Below the pieces are notes generated by a model. It was given only the letters and a program-made list of their open reading frames with translations, was not told where the DNA came from and made no database searches. Positions 26,799-36,146 of a stretch of 64,000 nucleotides of DNA are shown here, piece by piece. Source of the stretch: Methylomarinum sp. Ch1-1 (GTDB lineage: Bacteria; Pseudomonadota; Gammaproteobacteria; Methylococcales; Methylomonadaceae); the NCBI RefSeq assembly GCF_030717995.2, contig NZ_CP157743.1, positions 4,118,501 through 4,182,500 of the forward strand. Direction: 5' to 3'. A program made the position numbers and the translations under genes. How positions within the stretch are numbered: position 1 is the first letter of the stretch; each line of letters begins with the position of its first letter.

Positions 26799-27190
26799 AG
26801 TTCTTTCACGTTATGGTCGTTAAAAAAGTTGAAACAAAGGAATATTACTGATCGTGACGCCAAAATAAGCAATTAAACGGTGCTGCGCTATTCGGGCAGC
26901 CGGGGAGAGGAAAAGAGGCTTAGTGGTTGATGAATTTTTGCTAATCGGTGTGTTGCGGCATCGCCCCAGTCACTATCCAACCGTGGCGTCATCTACAATC
27001 CGACTTACCATCGACAGCCTTGAAAAACAAGAAGAGGACTGCCATCGTTAAAGCACCTGAGTATTGTTGCCAATCATTAAATAGCTTTATTATAACTCAG
27101 TCATGCAACAAGAAAACAACGACAGCCTGTAAAACTATCCCAACGAAAAGGGAATCGAAGAGGATTCATCAAGATGAATCCTCTGCCGGA
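26799..27190. other. Intergenic region with no recognised gene
   Basis: No convincing coding frame. It contains the terminator hairpin described at 27159-27184. I searched both strands for the conserved boxes of a cobalamin riboswitch and did not find a convincing set. Confidence 0.4.
27159..27184 (-). terminator. Hairpin terminator for the 27191-27562 gene
   Basis: AGAGGATTCAT at 27159-27169 pairs perfectly with ATGAATCCTCT at 27174-27184 around a CAAG loop. Read on the minus strand it follows the stop of the upstream gene by 6 bp and is followed by a T-rich stretch. Confidence 0.8.
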
Positions 27191-27562
27191 TTATCTGACT
27201 TTTTTATCAATAATCACTTTATCATCAATAATCAGCTTCGAAACGCCGCCCAGAGAGACATGCAAGGTGCAGGAAGCGGTCTTGAAGTTATCACCAGGTT
27301 CGCCATCCCACTCCAAGGTAACGTAGGTGGCTTTGTCGGTATCGGTCCTGGTCGGAAAATAAACCTGGGAGCCGGTTTTTTCCTTGATCAGCTGCGGACA
27401 TTTTTGATTGGCCATACTCTGCATCGATGAGACTGCTCTGATCATCGAAGCAGCCTCTTTTTGTTCAGTAGTCTGCTCTTTGCTGGTGCCGACCATGATA
27501 AAGCCCACCACGATTGCCGCGACTACTGCGCCAATTAATTTTTGAGTATTACTCATATGCAT
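27191..27562 (-). CDS. Small exported or membrane-anchored protein, unknown function
   Basis: 123 residues. An N-terminal hydrophobic helix (about 10-25, LIGAVVAAIVVGFIMVG) acts as a signal anchor. The soluble rest contains Cys residues at KCPQ and ASCTLHV, possibly forming a disulfide in the periplasm. The segment VTLEWDGEPGDNFKTASC resembles a small beta domain. Not recognised as any family. It is monocistronic with its own terminator. Confidence 0.65.
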   Translation of the reverse strand: MHMSNTQKLIGAVVAAIVVGFIMVGTSKEQTTEQKEAASMIRAVSSMQSMANQKCPQLIKEKTGSQVYFPTRTDTDKATYVTLEWDGEPGDNFKTASCTLHVSLGGVSKLIIDDKVIIDKKVR

Positions 27563-27819
27563 CTCCTAAATTTCATTAAAATGGCCGTCAATCGGTTTTT
27601 TATAGCCACATTTTATTATTATCGACAACACCTTAGCCTGTGTCGCCATTTGCCGTCCGAGAAAAAACAGCAAGTGTTGCTCAGAACTGTGCATCATCCC
27701 CTCCGAATTCTATGCCAATTGCCCCCCTCAGGCAATGAAAGAGATGAATATGACGTTGCCCCAAGCCCTTGATGAAATTCATCCCCCACTTCTGAATGAA
27801 ATATCCGGGCTAAGCTGAG

Positions 27820-28224
27820 TCAGGTCCCGACCTGGGCAACCCAGTCCTCCAGGTTATAATAGTTGGTCACTCTGGCGATTTTGCCGTTGCGTATCGCAAA
27901 AAACGCCCCAGCCGGCAAGCGATATTTCTGTCCGTTCGCAGTCGGCAAGCCTTCGTCGGTGTTCAGGTATTCGCCCAACACGACGAACTCGGCGGCGCCG
28001 CGACTGCCATCTTCATTGGCCATGATCTCCATGTCCACCAGTTGTTCGCGGTAATGGTGATTCATTTTTTCCATGAAGCGGGCAAACGCTTCTTTACCCT
28101 GTTCGCGACCGCCTTGATTGATATCATGCACCACATCGTCGGTCAACAGACTGAGAAAGGTCTCCATATCGGCATCATTAAAGGCCTGATAATATTGTTT
28201 GATAAGAGCTATTGCCTGTTTCAT
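27820..28224 (-). CDS. NTF2-like / SnoaL-like protein
   Basis: 134 residues with the ketosteroid-isomerase fold pattern: helix YYQAFNDADMETFLSLLTDDVVHD at the start, then FARFMEKMNHHYREQLVDME and a beta-rich end (AGAFFAIRNGKIARVTNYYN). Such proteins are small enzymes or binding domains of diverse function; the substrate is unknown. It lies 61 bp downstream of cobO on the same strand. Confidence 0.85.
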   Translation of the reverse strand: MKQAIALIKQYYQAFNDADMETFLSLLTDDVVHDINQGGREQGKEAFARFMEKMNHHYREQLVDMEIMANEDGSRGAAEFVVLGEYLNTDEGLPTANGQKYRLPAGAFFAIRNGKIARVTNYYNLEDWVAQVGT

Positions 28225-28285
28225 ATCTTTGCTACGCTAGTTAAAAAACCGCGATTTTGCCAGAAGTCGAGCAGTTTTTCAGCAA

Positions 28286-28822
28286 TTAAAATTCAACGCC
28301 CTGCGCAGCCTTGATACCTTGCTTGTAGGCATGCTTGATAATTTTCATTTCGGTCACGGTATGAGCGACATCAATCACTTCCTGAGGGGCATTACGGCCG
28401 GTCAATACCAGATGCATCCAAGGCGGCTTTTCCTGTTCGATGAAATCGGCAATTTCCTGACCGGAAACCCAGTTGTAACCGCAACAATAATTAATTTCAT
28501 CGAGCAGCACGAAATCATATTCCTGCGAGCGAATCTTGTCCTTGGCAAATTCCCAAATGGCGCGACTGGTTTTAATATCCTGTTCCGGATTTTTCGTGTC
28601 CCAGGTAAAACCGTCTCCTAGCGCATGCCATTCGATATTATCGAAACGCTTGGCGGCTTCCTGCTCGCCGGTCTTCCACTGTCCCTTGATAAATTGGATC
28701 ACGCAGACTTTCATGCCCCAGCCTGCGGCGCGAAAAACCATGCCGAAAGCGCTGGACGACTTGCCCTTACCTTCGCCGGTATGCACCAATACAATACCCT
28801 GCCTTCTCTCTCTACTCTTCAT
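28286..28822 (-). CDS. cobO: Cob(I)yrinic acid a,c-diamide adenosyltransferase CobO
   Basis: It transfers the 5'-deoxyadenosyl group from ATP to cob(I)alamin-type precursors. The P-loop HTGEGKGKSSSAFG near the N-terminus, the segment VIQFIKGQW, the core FVLLDEINYCC and VLTGRNAPQEVIDVA are all CobO/BtuR signatures. The start is set at 28822, where ATG overlaps the cobB stop as ATGA with an AGGA site upstream; an ATG 9 bp earlier is in frame but less likely. 178 residues is the normal length. It is co-transcribed with cobB. Confidence 0.94.
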   Translation of the reverse strand: MKSRERRQGIVLVHTGEGKGKSSSAFGMVFRAAGWGMKVCVIQFIKGQWKTGEQEAAKRFDNIEWHALGDGFTWDTKNPEQDIKTSRAIWEFAKDKIRSQEYDFVLLDEINYCCGYNWVSGQEIADFIEQEKPPWMHLVLTGRNAPQEVIDVAHTVTEMKIIKHAYKQGIKAAQGVEF

Positions 28823-30093
28823 GAAAACCATCCTGCTACAATGTCTGATGCACTGGCAAAATACCAGTGGATATAGGAAGCCCTAAGATTTTTATAGCGG
28901 ACGCCGCAATCCCCTCGCCGGCAATTAAAAGCGGGCGGCAAATCCGTCGTCGTGACTCGGGCCGAGTGATGAAACTCATGTCCTTTGACACCGCGGCTGT
29001 CTTCTCGATAACCCAACGCAGCCAACCTGTCTTGCATTCTGGACGCATAAGGCAATAGATTCGCCATCGACCAACTAATCCCGTCTTGATCAATCAGTTT
29101 CTCCCCCAACAGCATCGCGCCTCCGCATTCTGCTAAAACCGGTTTATGGTCTTCGATGAATTGCCGGAGCGAGGGCCAACTGGCCGAGTGCGCCAATTGC
29201 TCGCCGTATAATTCCGGATAGCCGCCCGGCAGCCATAAGGCATCGGCCGCCGGCGGCACGGGGTCGCCGGCCAACAACGAAAAATAACGCAGCCCGGCGC
29301 CCTGAGCGAGTAACCAATCGACATTGGCCGGATAAATGAAACAACAGGCTGCATCGCGAGCAATCGCCACCGTTTTACCGGCTAATCGTCGCGAACGCGA
29401 CACAGAAATGGCTTCACGCTGACGGGGGTAGTCGTCAAAAGCATCCGTTAACGCCACATCATCGACATGAAAAAAATCATCAAAATCGGCTATGCCACCT
29501 TCATCGGGACGCATCAATCCCAGATGCCGTTCCTTGAGCACCGGCGCATCTTTCATCATCCAAGCCACTAATGGCGGCAAGTCGTGATCGGCCAGAAAAT
29601 TCCTCAACAGTTCGGCGTGATGCTCGCTGCCGACCCGATTGGCGATCACCCCGGCTATCGTCACATCCATGTTAGCGGCATAGGAGCAAAATCCCGAGAC
29701 CAGCGGCACTATCGAGCCGCTGATGCCCTTGGCATCGACCACCAGTATCACAGGCGTATGCAGAACTTTGGCCAAATCGGCGGCGGAACCGGACTCACCG
29801 ACACCGTGACGCCCATCGAACAAACCCATTGCCCCTTCTATCAAGGCCCAATCGGCATCCTCGGCCTGTTCGCTGAGAATATGCCGAGACAGCGCCGTAC
29901 CGATCATTTCCGTATCCAGATTATAGGAAGGGCGTCCGGTGATGGCCTGGTGCCACAGCGGGTCGAGAAAATCGGGACCGCTTTTAAAGGCCGCAACCGT
30001 TCGTTTCGAACGGCAAAAATGCTGCAGCAAGGCCAGCATGATCGTAGTTTTACCGCAGCCTGACTGGGTTCCAGCCAGTAACGCAATTTTCAT
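28819..30093 (-). CDS. cobB: Cobyrinic acid a,c-diamide synthase CobB/CbiA
   Basis: It amidates the a and c side chains of the corrin ring using glutamine and ATP. The N-terminal P-loop AGTQSGCGKTTIM (residues 6-18) belongs to the DTBS-like amidoligase domain. The C-terminal half is a class I glutamine amidotransferase with LPGGYPELYGEQL and the nucleophile loop AECGGAMLL. At 424 residues it is a typical length. It overlaps cobO by 4 bp. A strong hairpin (30123-30131 with 30140-30148) lies upstream in the probable 5' leader but has no T tract and no recognised riboswitch boxes. Confidence 0.94.
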   Translation of the reverse strand: MKIALLAGTQSGCGKTTIMLALLQHFCRSKRTVAAFKSGPDFLDPLWHQAITGRPSYNLDTEMIGTALSRHILSEQAEDADWALIEGAMGLFDGRHGVGESGSAADLAKVLHTPVILVVDAKGISGSIVPLVSGFCSYAANMDVTIAGVIANRVGSEHHAELLRNFLADHDLPPLVAWMMKDAPVLKERHLGLMRPDEGGIADFDDFFHVDDVALTDAFDDYPRQREAISVSRSRRLAGKTVAIARDAACCFIYPANVDWLLAQGAGLRYFSLLAGDPVPPAADALWLPGGYPELYGEQLAHSASWPSLRQFIEDHKPVLAECGGAMLLGEKLIDQDGISWSMANLLPYASRMQDRLAALGYREDSRGVKGHEFHHSARVTTTDLPPAFNCRRGDCGVRYKNLRASYIHWYFASASDIVAGWFS

Positions 30094-30122
30094 GATTTTT
30101 TCGAGTTTCAGTGATGATCCAG

Positions 30123-30148
30123 CCTGGTCGGCGACGAAACCGACCAGG
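30123..30148. other. Strong hairpin upstream of cobB
   Basis: CCTGGTCGG at 30123-30131 pairs with CCGACCAGG at 30140-30148 (9 bp) around an 8-base loop. It lies 30 bp upstream of the cobB start. It might belong to a leader structure; it does not match a known riboswitch that I can recognise. Confidence 0.45.
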
Positions 30149-30325
30149 GCCTGAGCGCGTATTCTACCCTGTACCGACTGAGGCCGTCTTCCCCATAAAA
30201 AAAACGGAATTATGACCTCGTCGACATGACAGGATGACGTTGAAACGGTATGCTACAGAGCCGAAACGGGGACCGTTTACCGAATTTTACCCGCAATACC
30301 GCCCCCGGCAAGCAAGGTTGAAATC

Positions 30326-32497
30326 ATGCATAACAATAACAAGATCGACATTTCAGGCTATGCACAGCTCAAAAAACTGAGGACGGCGCTGGCGATTTTA
30401 CAGGGCACCAAATTACTGTCCACGCTGTTGCAGGAAGCGGAAAGCACCGTTTCTCACGACCAGACCAAACGTTTTACCTATTTGACCACGCTGTTTACCC
30501 GCATACACCGGGAAATTTTTCACGACTGGAAAGAGCAGGCGACGGTCACTCACCGTCCCGGCACGATCGTCGAGGCCGAAAAACGGCGAAAATTCCGTAA
30601 AACCTTTGCCCGTCTGGTGTTAGATGCCGATAGCAACAGCGATACCGCACTATTCGATAACAATGGTTTTGTCATCAAGACCGACAACATAGCGGAACGT
30701 CTGGCCGACTTTTATCTGAAAATACGCACTGTCAAACCCTTCTCGTACGGCAACCGCATCACCTTGGATTTTTTCATGACCGCCCTCGGTCATTTGCCGG
30801 CCTTCAAAGCCGTTTATGAACAGGGCATCGATTTCAGGCGTCTGGCCAAGGGCGATGCAACGATTCTGCACAGTTCCGACAGTGATCACCGCCAAGTCAC
30901 CCTCGCCTTTGAACACGCCTTAGACCCGACCCGCACCCAAAGCCTGAAAAACCAGCCCAATCGCTACGGTCTATGGCCCGAAAACAAGCGCTTTCTATCC
31001 GGCATGCCGTTTTTATCGCACCGGACCGCGGAAGGCGTCGAATGCCTGGTGACGGTGAACGGCGGCCTGGTTCCGGTAGACAGCATACGCGAAGAATACT
31101 TCATCGAAGGCCAGCACTTTGCCGATTATCCGCTCACCGTCTCGGAAAATGTCATCGCGTATTTGCCCGGCACCGAGGAATTCCGCGATCCGGAAAAAAA
31201 CCTGATCGATGGCATCGCCATTCGTGAAGACGGCGTGGCGCCGCTGTTCTGTCTCGATGTCAACATGTTGACGGGCCTGCGCTCACCCAGCCATATCGAA
31301 TTTGTCGAACTGTTGAAAACCTGTACCGGCGAAAAGGCGGCGCCACTGAAGTTGGCCAATAACGAACCGCTGAAAGACAAACTGATTGCCGCCGCCAATG
31401 GCGATACCCGGCTGGTGCGCACGGTCGAAATCGCCTATGATCGGCTCGGCAAGATCAATCGCATTCTGGTCAACGCTACCCAGGAAATTTTTGCCGGCAA
31501 GACGCCGGACGTCAATCCGAAGCTATTTATGTGCATGGGCGGCGCCGGCTCAGGCAAAACTGCGGTCGAGGAAATCGCCCAAGCGCATTGCGGCGATAAT
31601 TTTGTCGTCGCCTCCCTGGACGAATTCCGCAAAGTCAGCGACCTCTATCGCATATTGACCGCCGCCAATCACCACAGCGACGATTATGTGTACGTCGAGC
31701 CGTTCGCCAACCGCTTGCGCGACATGGTCGCCCAACACGCCAAGGCAGCCGGCATCAATATACTCTACGACGGCACCGGCATCCCCTATCAACCGCGTTA
31801 TTCGACCATCATCAATCAATTCAAGGCCGCCGGTTTTTACACCCAGATTACCGCGGTCGACGCCTTTCTGGTCAAACCGACCGGGCGCGAGGACGAGCTA
31901 TCCCGTTCCGGCGTCATCAACAGCGTCAAGAACCGCTTCGAAAAAACCGGCCGCGCCCTGCCCTGGGTCATCACCATCGACAAACATATCCGCGCGCCGC
32001 AATCTTTTCTAAAAGCATTAGAAGACACGTCGCTGGATAAAATTTCCCTGTTCGCCAACGACGCAGACAGAAACATGCATTACCTGGTGGCCGAAAGCTT
32101 CGCCTTCTCCGATCGTGAAATCAAGGCCTTGAAGCAACATCAAATAAAAGGCAGTCTGTCAGACTACCTGACCTCGCTGATCAAAAATCATAATGACTCG
32201 GTGTTAAAGAGCCTTGCCGAGGATAACGATGACATCGACCAACTGCTCGACAGGAATCCGGCCCTGAATGAGAATAACGTCGGCTATCAAGTCTACAGCA
32301 GCCATGCCGGCCACAGGGTTCTGGTCATTTACAACACCCGCCGCATGGTCGACTTCATTGAAAAAAGACAATTGAACCCGAATGCTTCCGGGGAGGAAGG
32401 TTTGCTGCATAAATCCGAGTCCCTGTCATTTCGGGTAGACCCATTGGCCCAAGAGCCATGGATCACCCGCTTACAGGGGTCTAAGGCTGAAAGCTAA
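30326..32497 (+). CDS. Large protein with Fic-like and zeta-toxin-like domains
   Basis: 723 residues. Residues about 120-160 resemble a Fic domain: AERLADFYLKIRTVKPFSYGN aligns with the loop HxFx(D/E)GNGR. Here Lys137 stands for the catalytic His and the GNGR turn is shortened to GNR (142-144), so AMP-transfer activity is unlikely. Near 398-412 a P-loop GGAGSGKT sits in the zeta-toxin (PezT-like) pattern, followed by SLDEFR (430-435) and later YDGTGIPYQ, typical of kinases that phosphorylate UDP-sugars or similar. The remaining domains are not recognised. No antitoxin is visible next to it. It might be an effector or a nucleotide-dependent regulator. Confidence 0.72.
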   Translation: MHNNNKIDISGYAQLKKLRTALAILQGTKLLSTLLQEAESTVSHDQTKRFTYLTTLFTRIHREIFHDWKEQATVTHRPGTIVEAEKRRKFRKTFARLVLDADSNSDTALFDNNGFVIKTDNIAERLADFYLKIRTVKPFSYGNRITLDFFMTALGHLPAFKAVYEQGIDFRRLAKGDATILHSSDSDHRQVTLAFEHALDPTRTQSLKNQPNRYGLWPENKRFLSGMPFLSHRTAEGVECLVTVNGGLVPVDSIREEYFIEGQHFADYPLTVSENVIAYLPGTEEFRDPEKNLIDGIAIREDGVAPLFCLDVNMLTGLRSPSHIEFVELLKTCTGEKAAPLKLANNEPLKDKLIAAANGDTRLVRTVEIAYDRLGKINRILVNATQEIFAGKTPDVNPKLFMCMGGAGSGKTAVEEIAQAHCGDNFVVASLDEFRKVSDLYRILTAANHHSDDYVYVEPFANRLRDMVAQHAKAAGINILYDGTGIPYQPRYSTIINQFKAAGFYTQITAVDAFLVKPTGREDELSRSGVINSVKNRFEKTGRALPWVITIDKHIRAPQSFLKALEDTSLDKISLFANDADRNMHYLVAESFAFSDREIKALKQHQIKGSLSDYLTSLIKNHNDSVLKSLAEDNDDIDQLLDRNPALNENNVGYQVYSSHAGHRVLVIYNTRRMVDFIEKRQLNPNASGEEGLLHKSESLSFRVDPLAQEPWITRLQGSKAES

Positions 32498-32499
32498 TC

Positions 32500-33060
32500 C
32501 TACTGCTTCCATTTGATATTACAGCCGATGCTGGGTTTCTGAGTCGGGTTGATGGGTTGGTCCAGCAGCAGATTCTCCAATGCCGCGCGCAACTCTGCAC
32601 CGGTCAAAGGCACATCGTTTTTAGGCGTGGAGCCGTCCAGACGTCCCCGATAAACACAGGCCAGGTTGGCGTCGAACAAATAGAAGTCCGGCGTGCAGGC
32701 GGCCTGATAGGCCTTAGCGACTTGCTGAGTTTCATCATACAGATAAGCGTCAAACGGATTACCCCATTGCTTCATCAACGCCTGCATTTTATCGGGCGCA
32801 TCCTGAGGATAATTGACGATATCATTGGCGCTGATCGCGATAAAACTAATACCCTTCGGCGCATAATGGCGGGCGATATCGATCAATTGCTGTTTAACAT
32901 GCATCACATAAGGACAGTGATTGCAGATGAACATCACCAATGTCCCCTTGTCCCCCTTTAGGTTCTGCAAGGACTTATTGGCGCCGGTCATGGTATCAGG
33001 CAAATCAAAATCGGGCGCAATCGTGCCCAACGGCATCATATTGGATTCAGTGGCGGCCAT
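32500..33060 (-). CDS. Thioredoxin-fold redoxin (PRX-like, AhpC/TSA type)
   Basis: 186 residues. The N-terminal half matches peroxiredoxin-like proteins (PDFDLPDTMTGANKSLQNLKG), and FICNHCPYVMHVKQQL carries the CxxC-type active site (Cys46, Cys49). It lacks a classical resolving Cys position that I can point out with certainty. It may reduce peroxides or disulfides in the cytoplasm. It faces the Fic/zeta-like gene with only 2 bp between their stops, so no shared transcript. Confidence 0.87.
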   Translation of the reverse strand: MAATESNMMPLGTIAPDFDLPDTMTGANKSLQNLKGDKGTLVMFICNHCPYVMHVKQQLIDIARHYAPKGISFIAISANDIVNYPQDAPDKMQALMKQWGNPFDAYLYDETQQVAKAYQAACTPDFYLFDANLACVYRGRLDGSTPKNDVPLTGAELRAALENLLLDQPINPTQKPSIGCNIKWKQ

Positions 33061-33471
33061 GGTCGCTCCTCCGTTTCGTGTTGCAGTAAACTGCTAAAAG
33101 CTTCATTATATAAGGCAATGATCGTAAATTAACCTTATTAACGAACAGCTAAATTAATCAGCAGGCTTTGACGTGCCGGAATGCACGATTCAGACGGATC
33201 ACGTTAAGTAATTGAGCGCTCCAGGTCAAGACTAAATGTTTACATGATGGAGTTTTTGAAAAATCATCGCTGGATTGCCCGGCGGCCGGCGATGACAAAA
33301 CGGCTGGCAGCCTATTCACAAAATCAATGACTTGCAGTCACTCATTTTGGCAGTACATTCATGCGCTGCAGGAAACGCCGATTTTTATCAGCACGTTCTT
33401 AGGCTAGACCATCGATTTATAAAACGAGTTCCTAGACTTCGGTTTTCGAACACACAAACGAGCTAACGTTT
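33061..33471. other. Intergenic region, nothing recognised
   Basis: A 411-bp gap between divergently oriented genes. It should hold the promoters of both, but no box stands out and no repeat or RNA gene was seen. Confidence 0.4.
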
Positions 33472-34188
33472 ATGAGATGCTACAGCATGAAACGGATACA
33501 ACTGCTACTGACCTGCCTGTGCTTAAGCCTCGTCAATCCCCCGTCACGCGCGGACGAGTTGATCAACGACTCCGGCTTGTGGAGTCAAGTCGAAGGCCAT
33601 TTCAAACTGGAGACTTTCCACCCCAAGCTCCACCGTTTCCGCCTCTGGACCACTGGCGAGGCCCGTTTTTTCGATGACTTCGGTCGTTTTAGCCAAGGCG
33701 TCGTGCGTATCGTTCCCGGTTATCAGTTCAGCGAAGAAATTGCGTTATTTTTTGGTTACACATGGCAGCCCACCGTGCTCCGCAATGGAAAAACGCTGGA
33801 TGAGCACGATATCAATCAGGCCATGAAATGGGCGACCAAAACGGATTGGGGCACTGTTTCGACACGCAGCATGATAGAATGGCGCTTCGTCGACAATGAC
33901 AGCCAAATGGCGACTCGCCTGCGCCAAAAAGTTCGCGCCGGTTACCGACTACACCCGCACTTAAGCCTAATCGCTTGGGAAGAGCTGTTTGTAAACGTTT
34001 ATAGCGTGGACTGGGGTCCGGAAAGCGGCATCGACCAAAACCGATTATTCGCCGGCTTCGGCTGGCAATTTGATCGGAGCGGGCATTATACATTCGAAGT
34101 CGGTTACATGAATCAATATATTTCCCTTCCCAACCGCGACGATCTCATGAATCATATGGCGCTCGGCAGCTTACAGATACGATACTGA
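33472..34188 (+). CDS. DUF2490 outer-membrane beta-barrel protein
   Basis: 238 residues with a signal peptide at the start (LLLTCLCLSLVNPPSRA). Alternating aromatic and polar strands follow, typical of a small outer-membrane barrel, ending in an aromatic C-terminus (SLQIRY) that BAM recognises. The block WSQVEGHFKLETFHPKLHRF and the later GYMNQYI are characteristic of DUF2490. The function is unknown. Met6 (33487) is an alternative start. Confidence 0.88.
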   Translation: MRCYSMKRIQLLLTCLCLSLVNPPSRADELINDSGLWSQVEGHFKLETFHPKLHRFRLWTTGEARFFDDFGRFSQGVVRIVPGYQFSEEIALFFGYTWQPTVLRNGKTLDEHDINQAMKWATKTDWGTVSTRSMIEWRFVDNDSQMATRLRQKVRAGYRLHPHLSLIAWEELFVNVYSVDWGPESGIDQNRLFAGFGWQFDRSGHYTFEVGYMNQYISLPNRDDLMNHMALGSLQIRY

Positions 34189-34382
34189 ACGCTGGACTAG
34201 CAGACTCGACCTCTTGGCTCAGCATCCGGAAAACGTCGCCATGAAACAATTCGACTTATAAAAAGCTTATGAAAAACAAGCTCGACTTTCTGTAAAAAAA
34301 GAATAATTTCAGATTCTATGCAGCGCAAACTGCGCCTGCCACGCTATAATAAGCTATTTTTCAACTAACCGAGGAACAAAAA

Positions 34383-35054
34383 ATGACCGAGAACTGGATT
34401 GCCCCTTCTATCCTGTCAGCCGACTTCGCTCGCCTGGGCGAGGAAGTGGATAATGTATTGGCGGCCGGCGCCGATGTCGTCCATTTCGATGTAATGGACA
34501 ATCACTTCGTCCCCAACCTGACCATCGGTCCACTGGTTTGTGATGCGTTAAGAAAACATGGCGTCACCGCCCCCATTGACGTGCATTTGATGATCGAACC
34601 GGTTGACAGAATCATCCCTGATTTCGCCAAAGCCGGCGCCAGCTATATTACTTTTCATCCAGAAGGTTCCGTGCATATCGACAGAACCCTGCAACTGATT
34701 AAAGACAACGGCTGTAAAGCCGGCCTGGTCTTCAACCCAGGAACACCGCTGCACCATCTGGATTATGTCATGGACAAATTGGACATGATTCTGCTGATGT
34801 CCGTTAACCCTGGCTTCGGCGGCCAATCTTTCATCCCTTCCGCATTGGATAAATTGCGTGAAGTCAGAAAAAGAATCGACGAAAGCGGTTATGACATCCG
34901 TCTGGAAATCGATGGCGGCGTAAAAGTGGACAATATCCGCGACATCAAAGCTGCGGGCGCCGACACCTTCGTCGCAGGATCCGCTATTTTCGGCAAACCT
35001 GATTACAAACAAGTCATCGACGACATGCGCGCCGAAATTGCTAAAGCAGGCTAA
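34383..35054 (+). CDS. rpe: Ribulose-phosphate 3-epimerase
   Basis: It interconverts ribulose-5-phosphate and xylulose-5-phosphate in the pentose phosphate pathway; in methylotrophs it also serves the RuMP cycle. The 223-residue TIM barrel has [17 protein letters not shown] at the N-terminus, the metal ligands in [14 protein letters not shown], then VHLMIEPVD and [13 protein letters not shown], and EIDGGVK near the C-terminus. A terminator-like hairpin follows (35069-35087), so it is probably monocistronic. Confidence 0.96.
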   Translation: MTENWIAPSILSADFARLGEEVDNVLAAGADVVHFDVMDNHFVPNLTIGPLVCDALRKHGVTAPIDVHLMIEPVDRIIPDFAKAGASYITFHPEGSVHIDRTLQLIKDNGCKAGLVFNPGTPLHHLDYVMDKLDMILLMSVNPGFGGQSFIPSALDKLREVRKRIDESGYDIRLEIDGGVKVDNIRDIKAAGADTFVAGSAIFGKPDYKQVIDDMRAEIAKAG

Positions 35055-35068
35055 CCATCTGATAATTT

Positions 35069-35087
35069 GAGGGGCGCAATGCCCCTC
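35069..35087 (+). terminator. Hairpin after rpe
   Basis: GAGGGGC at 35069-35075 pairs with GCCCCTC at 35081-35087 around a 5-base loop, 15 bp past the rpe stop. The T tract is weak, so termination may be partial. Confidence 0.55.
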
Positions 35088-35170
35088 TCTCCACACTTCT
35101 GAACTAACCCTAGCCAGACATCTTCAGCATGCGATCGCATCTAACGTTCACCAACACATGCCTGGCCACT

Positions 35171-35563
35171 TTAATTCATTAGCTTCTCTTGGCTTTCTCC
35201 TTCGAGCAGTTCGGCGATTAGTTCAATTTGTGCCTGATGTTGTGGTATCTGAGGAATTTCCCATGCTTTTCCAACGACTCGGGCAAGCAAATTATTCAGC
35301 CAAGGCCGGTTCGCTTGGGCGTTTTGAATAATCACCCGATAGGAATCGCCATCGTTGACGACAGCAAAACCGTCCACTTCCACTTGAATTGGCTCGGCTT
35401 CTCCAACAAGCGTCAACTCCACATAGGCCGTGCGTGAATCGAGATCAAAGAAAAATTCCGATAATACCGCAATGCCTCTAAGAATTATATTGGCCACCCA
35501 AATGACGATGATATTCGGTGTCAATTTGATCGCTAACTTTACTAAAGCGGCTTTAAAACTCAT
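35171..35563 (-). CDS. Hypothetical protein with N-terminal hydrophobic segment
   Basis: 130 residues. One hydrophobic helix lies near 13-30 (LTPNIIVIWVANIILRGIAVL), then a mixed beta/alpha soluble part and a Glu/Gln-rich end. It could be membrane-anchored. I do not recognise the family; it sits alone between rpe and the repeat region. Confidence 0.6.
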   Translation of the reverse strand: MSFKAALVKLAIKLTPNIIVIWVANIILRGIAVLSEFFFDLDSRTAYVELTLVGEAEPIQVEVDGFAVVNDGDSYRVIIQNAQANRPWLNNLLARVVGKAWEIPQIPQHQAQIELIAELLEGESQEKLMN

Positions 35564-35640
35564 TTTTCCACCTCATTCGGTGACAGGATAGATCATTTAA
35601 TTCTACCCTTTCTTTGTCATCGCCGATATGCGCAAGTCCA

Positions 35641-35712
35641 AAAAAGAGCAAAAGAAAGAGCAAAAGAAAGAGCAAAAGAAGAAGCAAAAGAGAAGCAAAA
35701 GGGTCAGACTCT
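35641..35712. repeat. Purine-rich short tandem repeat
   Basis: Units of about 12 bp built on GAGCAAAAGAAA repeat from 35641 to about 35712 and run into the AAAAGGGTCAGACTC motif shared by the large direct repeats of this region. It looks like slippage-derived DNA with no coding role. Confidence 0.7.
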
Positions 35713-35846
35713 AATACTGCTTACTTAAGAGTGAGTTATCAATAGAATTCAATAAGATAAGTTATTTTGTGGAGGTTAAGCTCCTTGTTCTAGTCAGATA
35801 TAATTAAATTACCAATAAAAATTATTCTGAAAAAAGAGCTTAACCT

Positions 35847-35942
35847 TGTCTGATCTTACAAAACAAATCCTCATCAAACAAATTCGGCGATTCAAAAATT
35901 CCGTTCTTCAATTTTCTCACCTCCCGTTTGCCGATATTTTAA
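35847..35942 (+). pseudogene. N-terminal transposase remnant
   Basis: From about 35847 a frame reads LSDLTKQILIKQIRRF then KNSVLQFSHLPFADIL, resembling the first ~33 residues of IS4-type transposases. After base 35942 it is cut off by the AAAAGGGTCAGACTC repeat. The upstream 90 bp may be the left end of the lost element. A decayed insertion sequence is the likely origin. Confidence 0.5.
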
Positions 35943-35950
35943 AGAGAAGC

Positions 35951-36097
35951 AAAAGGGTCAGACTCGATTCAAAGCAGCATTGGCTCATACTTATTAAAGT
36001 GGGCACGTAGTTTGAGCTAAGTTATGCTACCGTCGGCCAGGCAACAAAGCAGTTGAAATAAGGAAAGTAAAAACGTCAAATGTAAGCCCCCAGTCCT
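35951..36097. repeat. ~150-bp direct repeat, copy A
   Basis: Begins AAAAGGGTCAGACTCGATTC and ends near GTCAAATGTAAGCCCCCAG. Nearly identical copies lie at 37833-37984 and 38138-38288, all in the same orientation. Copies A and B bracket two methyltransferase genes. Confidence 0.85.
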
Positions 36098-36146
36098 TGT
36101 GAACAATAATTCATAACCGGGCCATGCAACGGTAAACCAGCCCAAT

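Noticed and set aside
30094-30325. A cobalamin riboswitch upstream of cobB
   Set aside because: There is a strong hairpin, but I could not find the conserved B12-box set on the minus strand.
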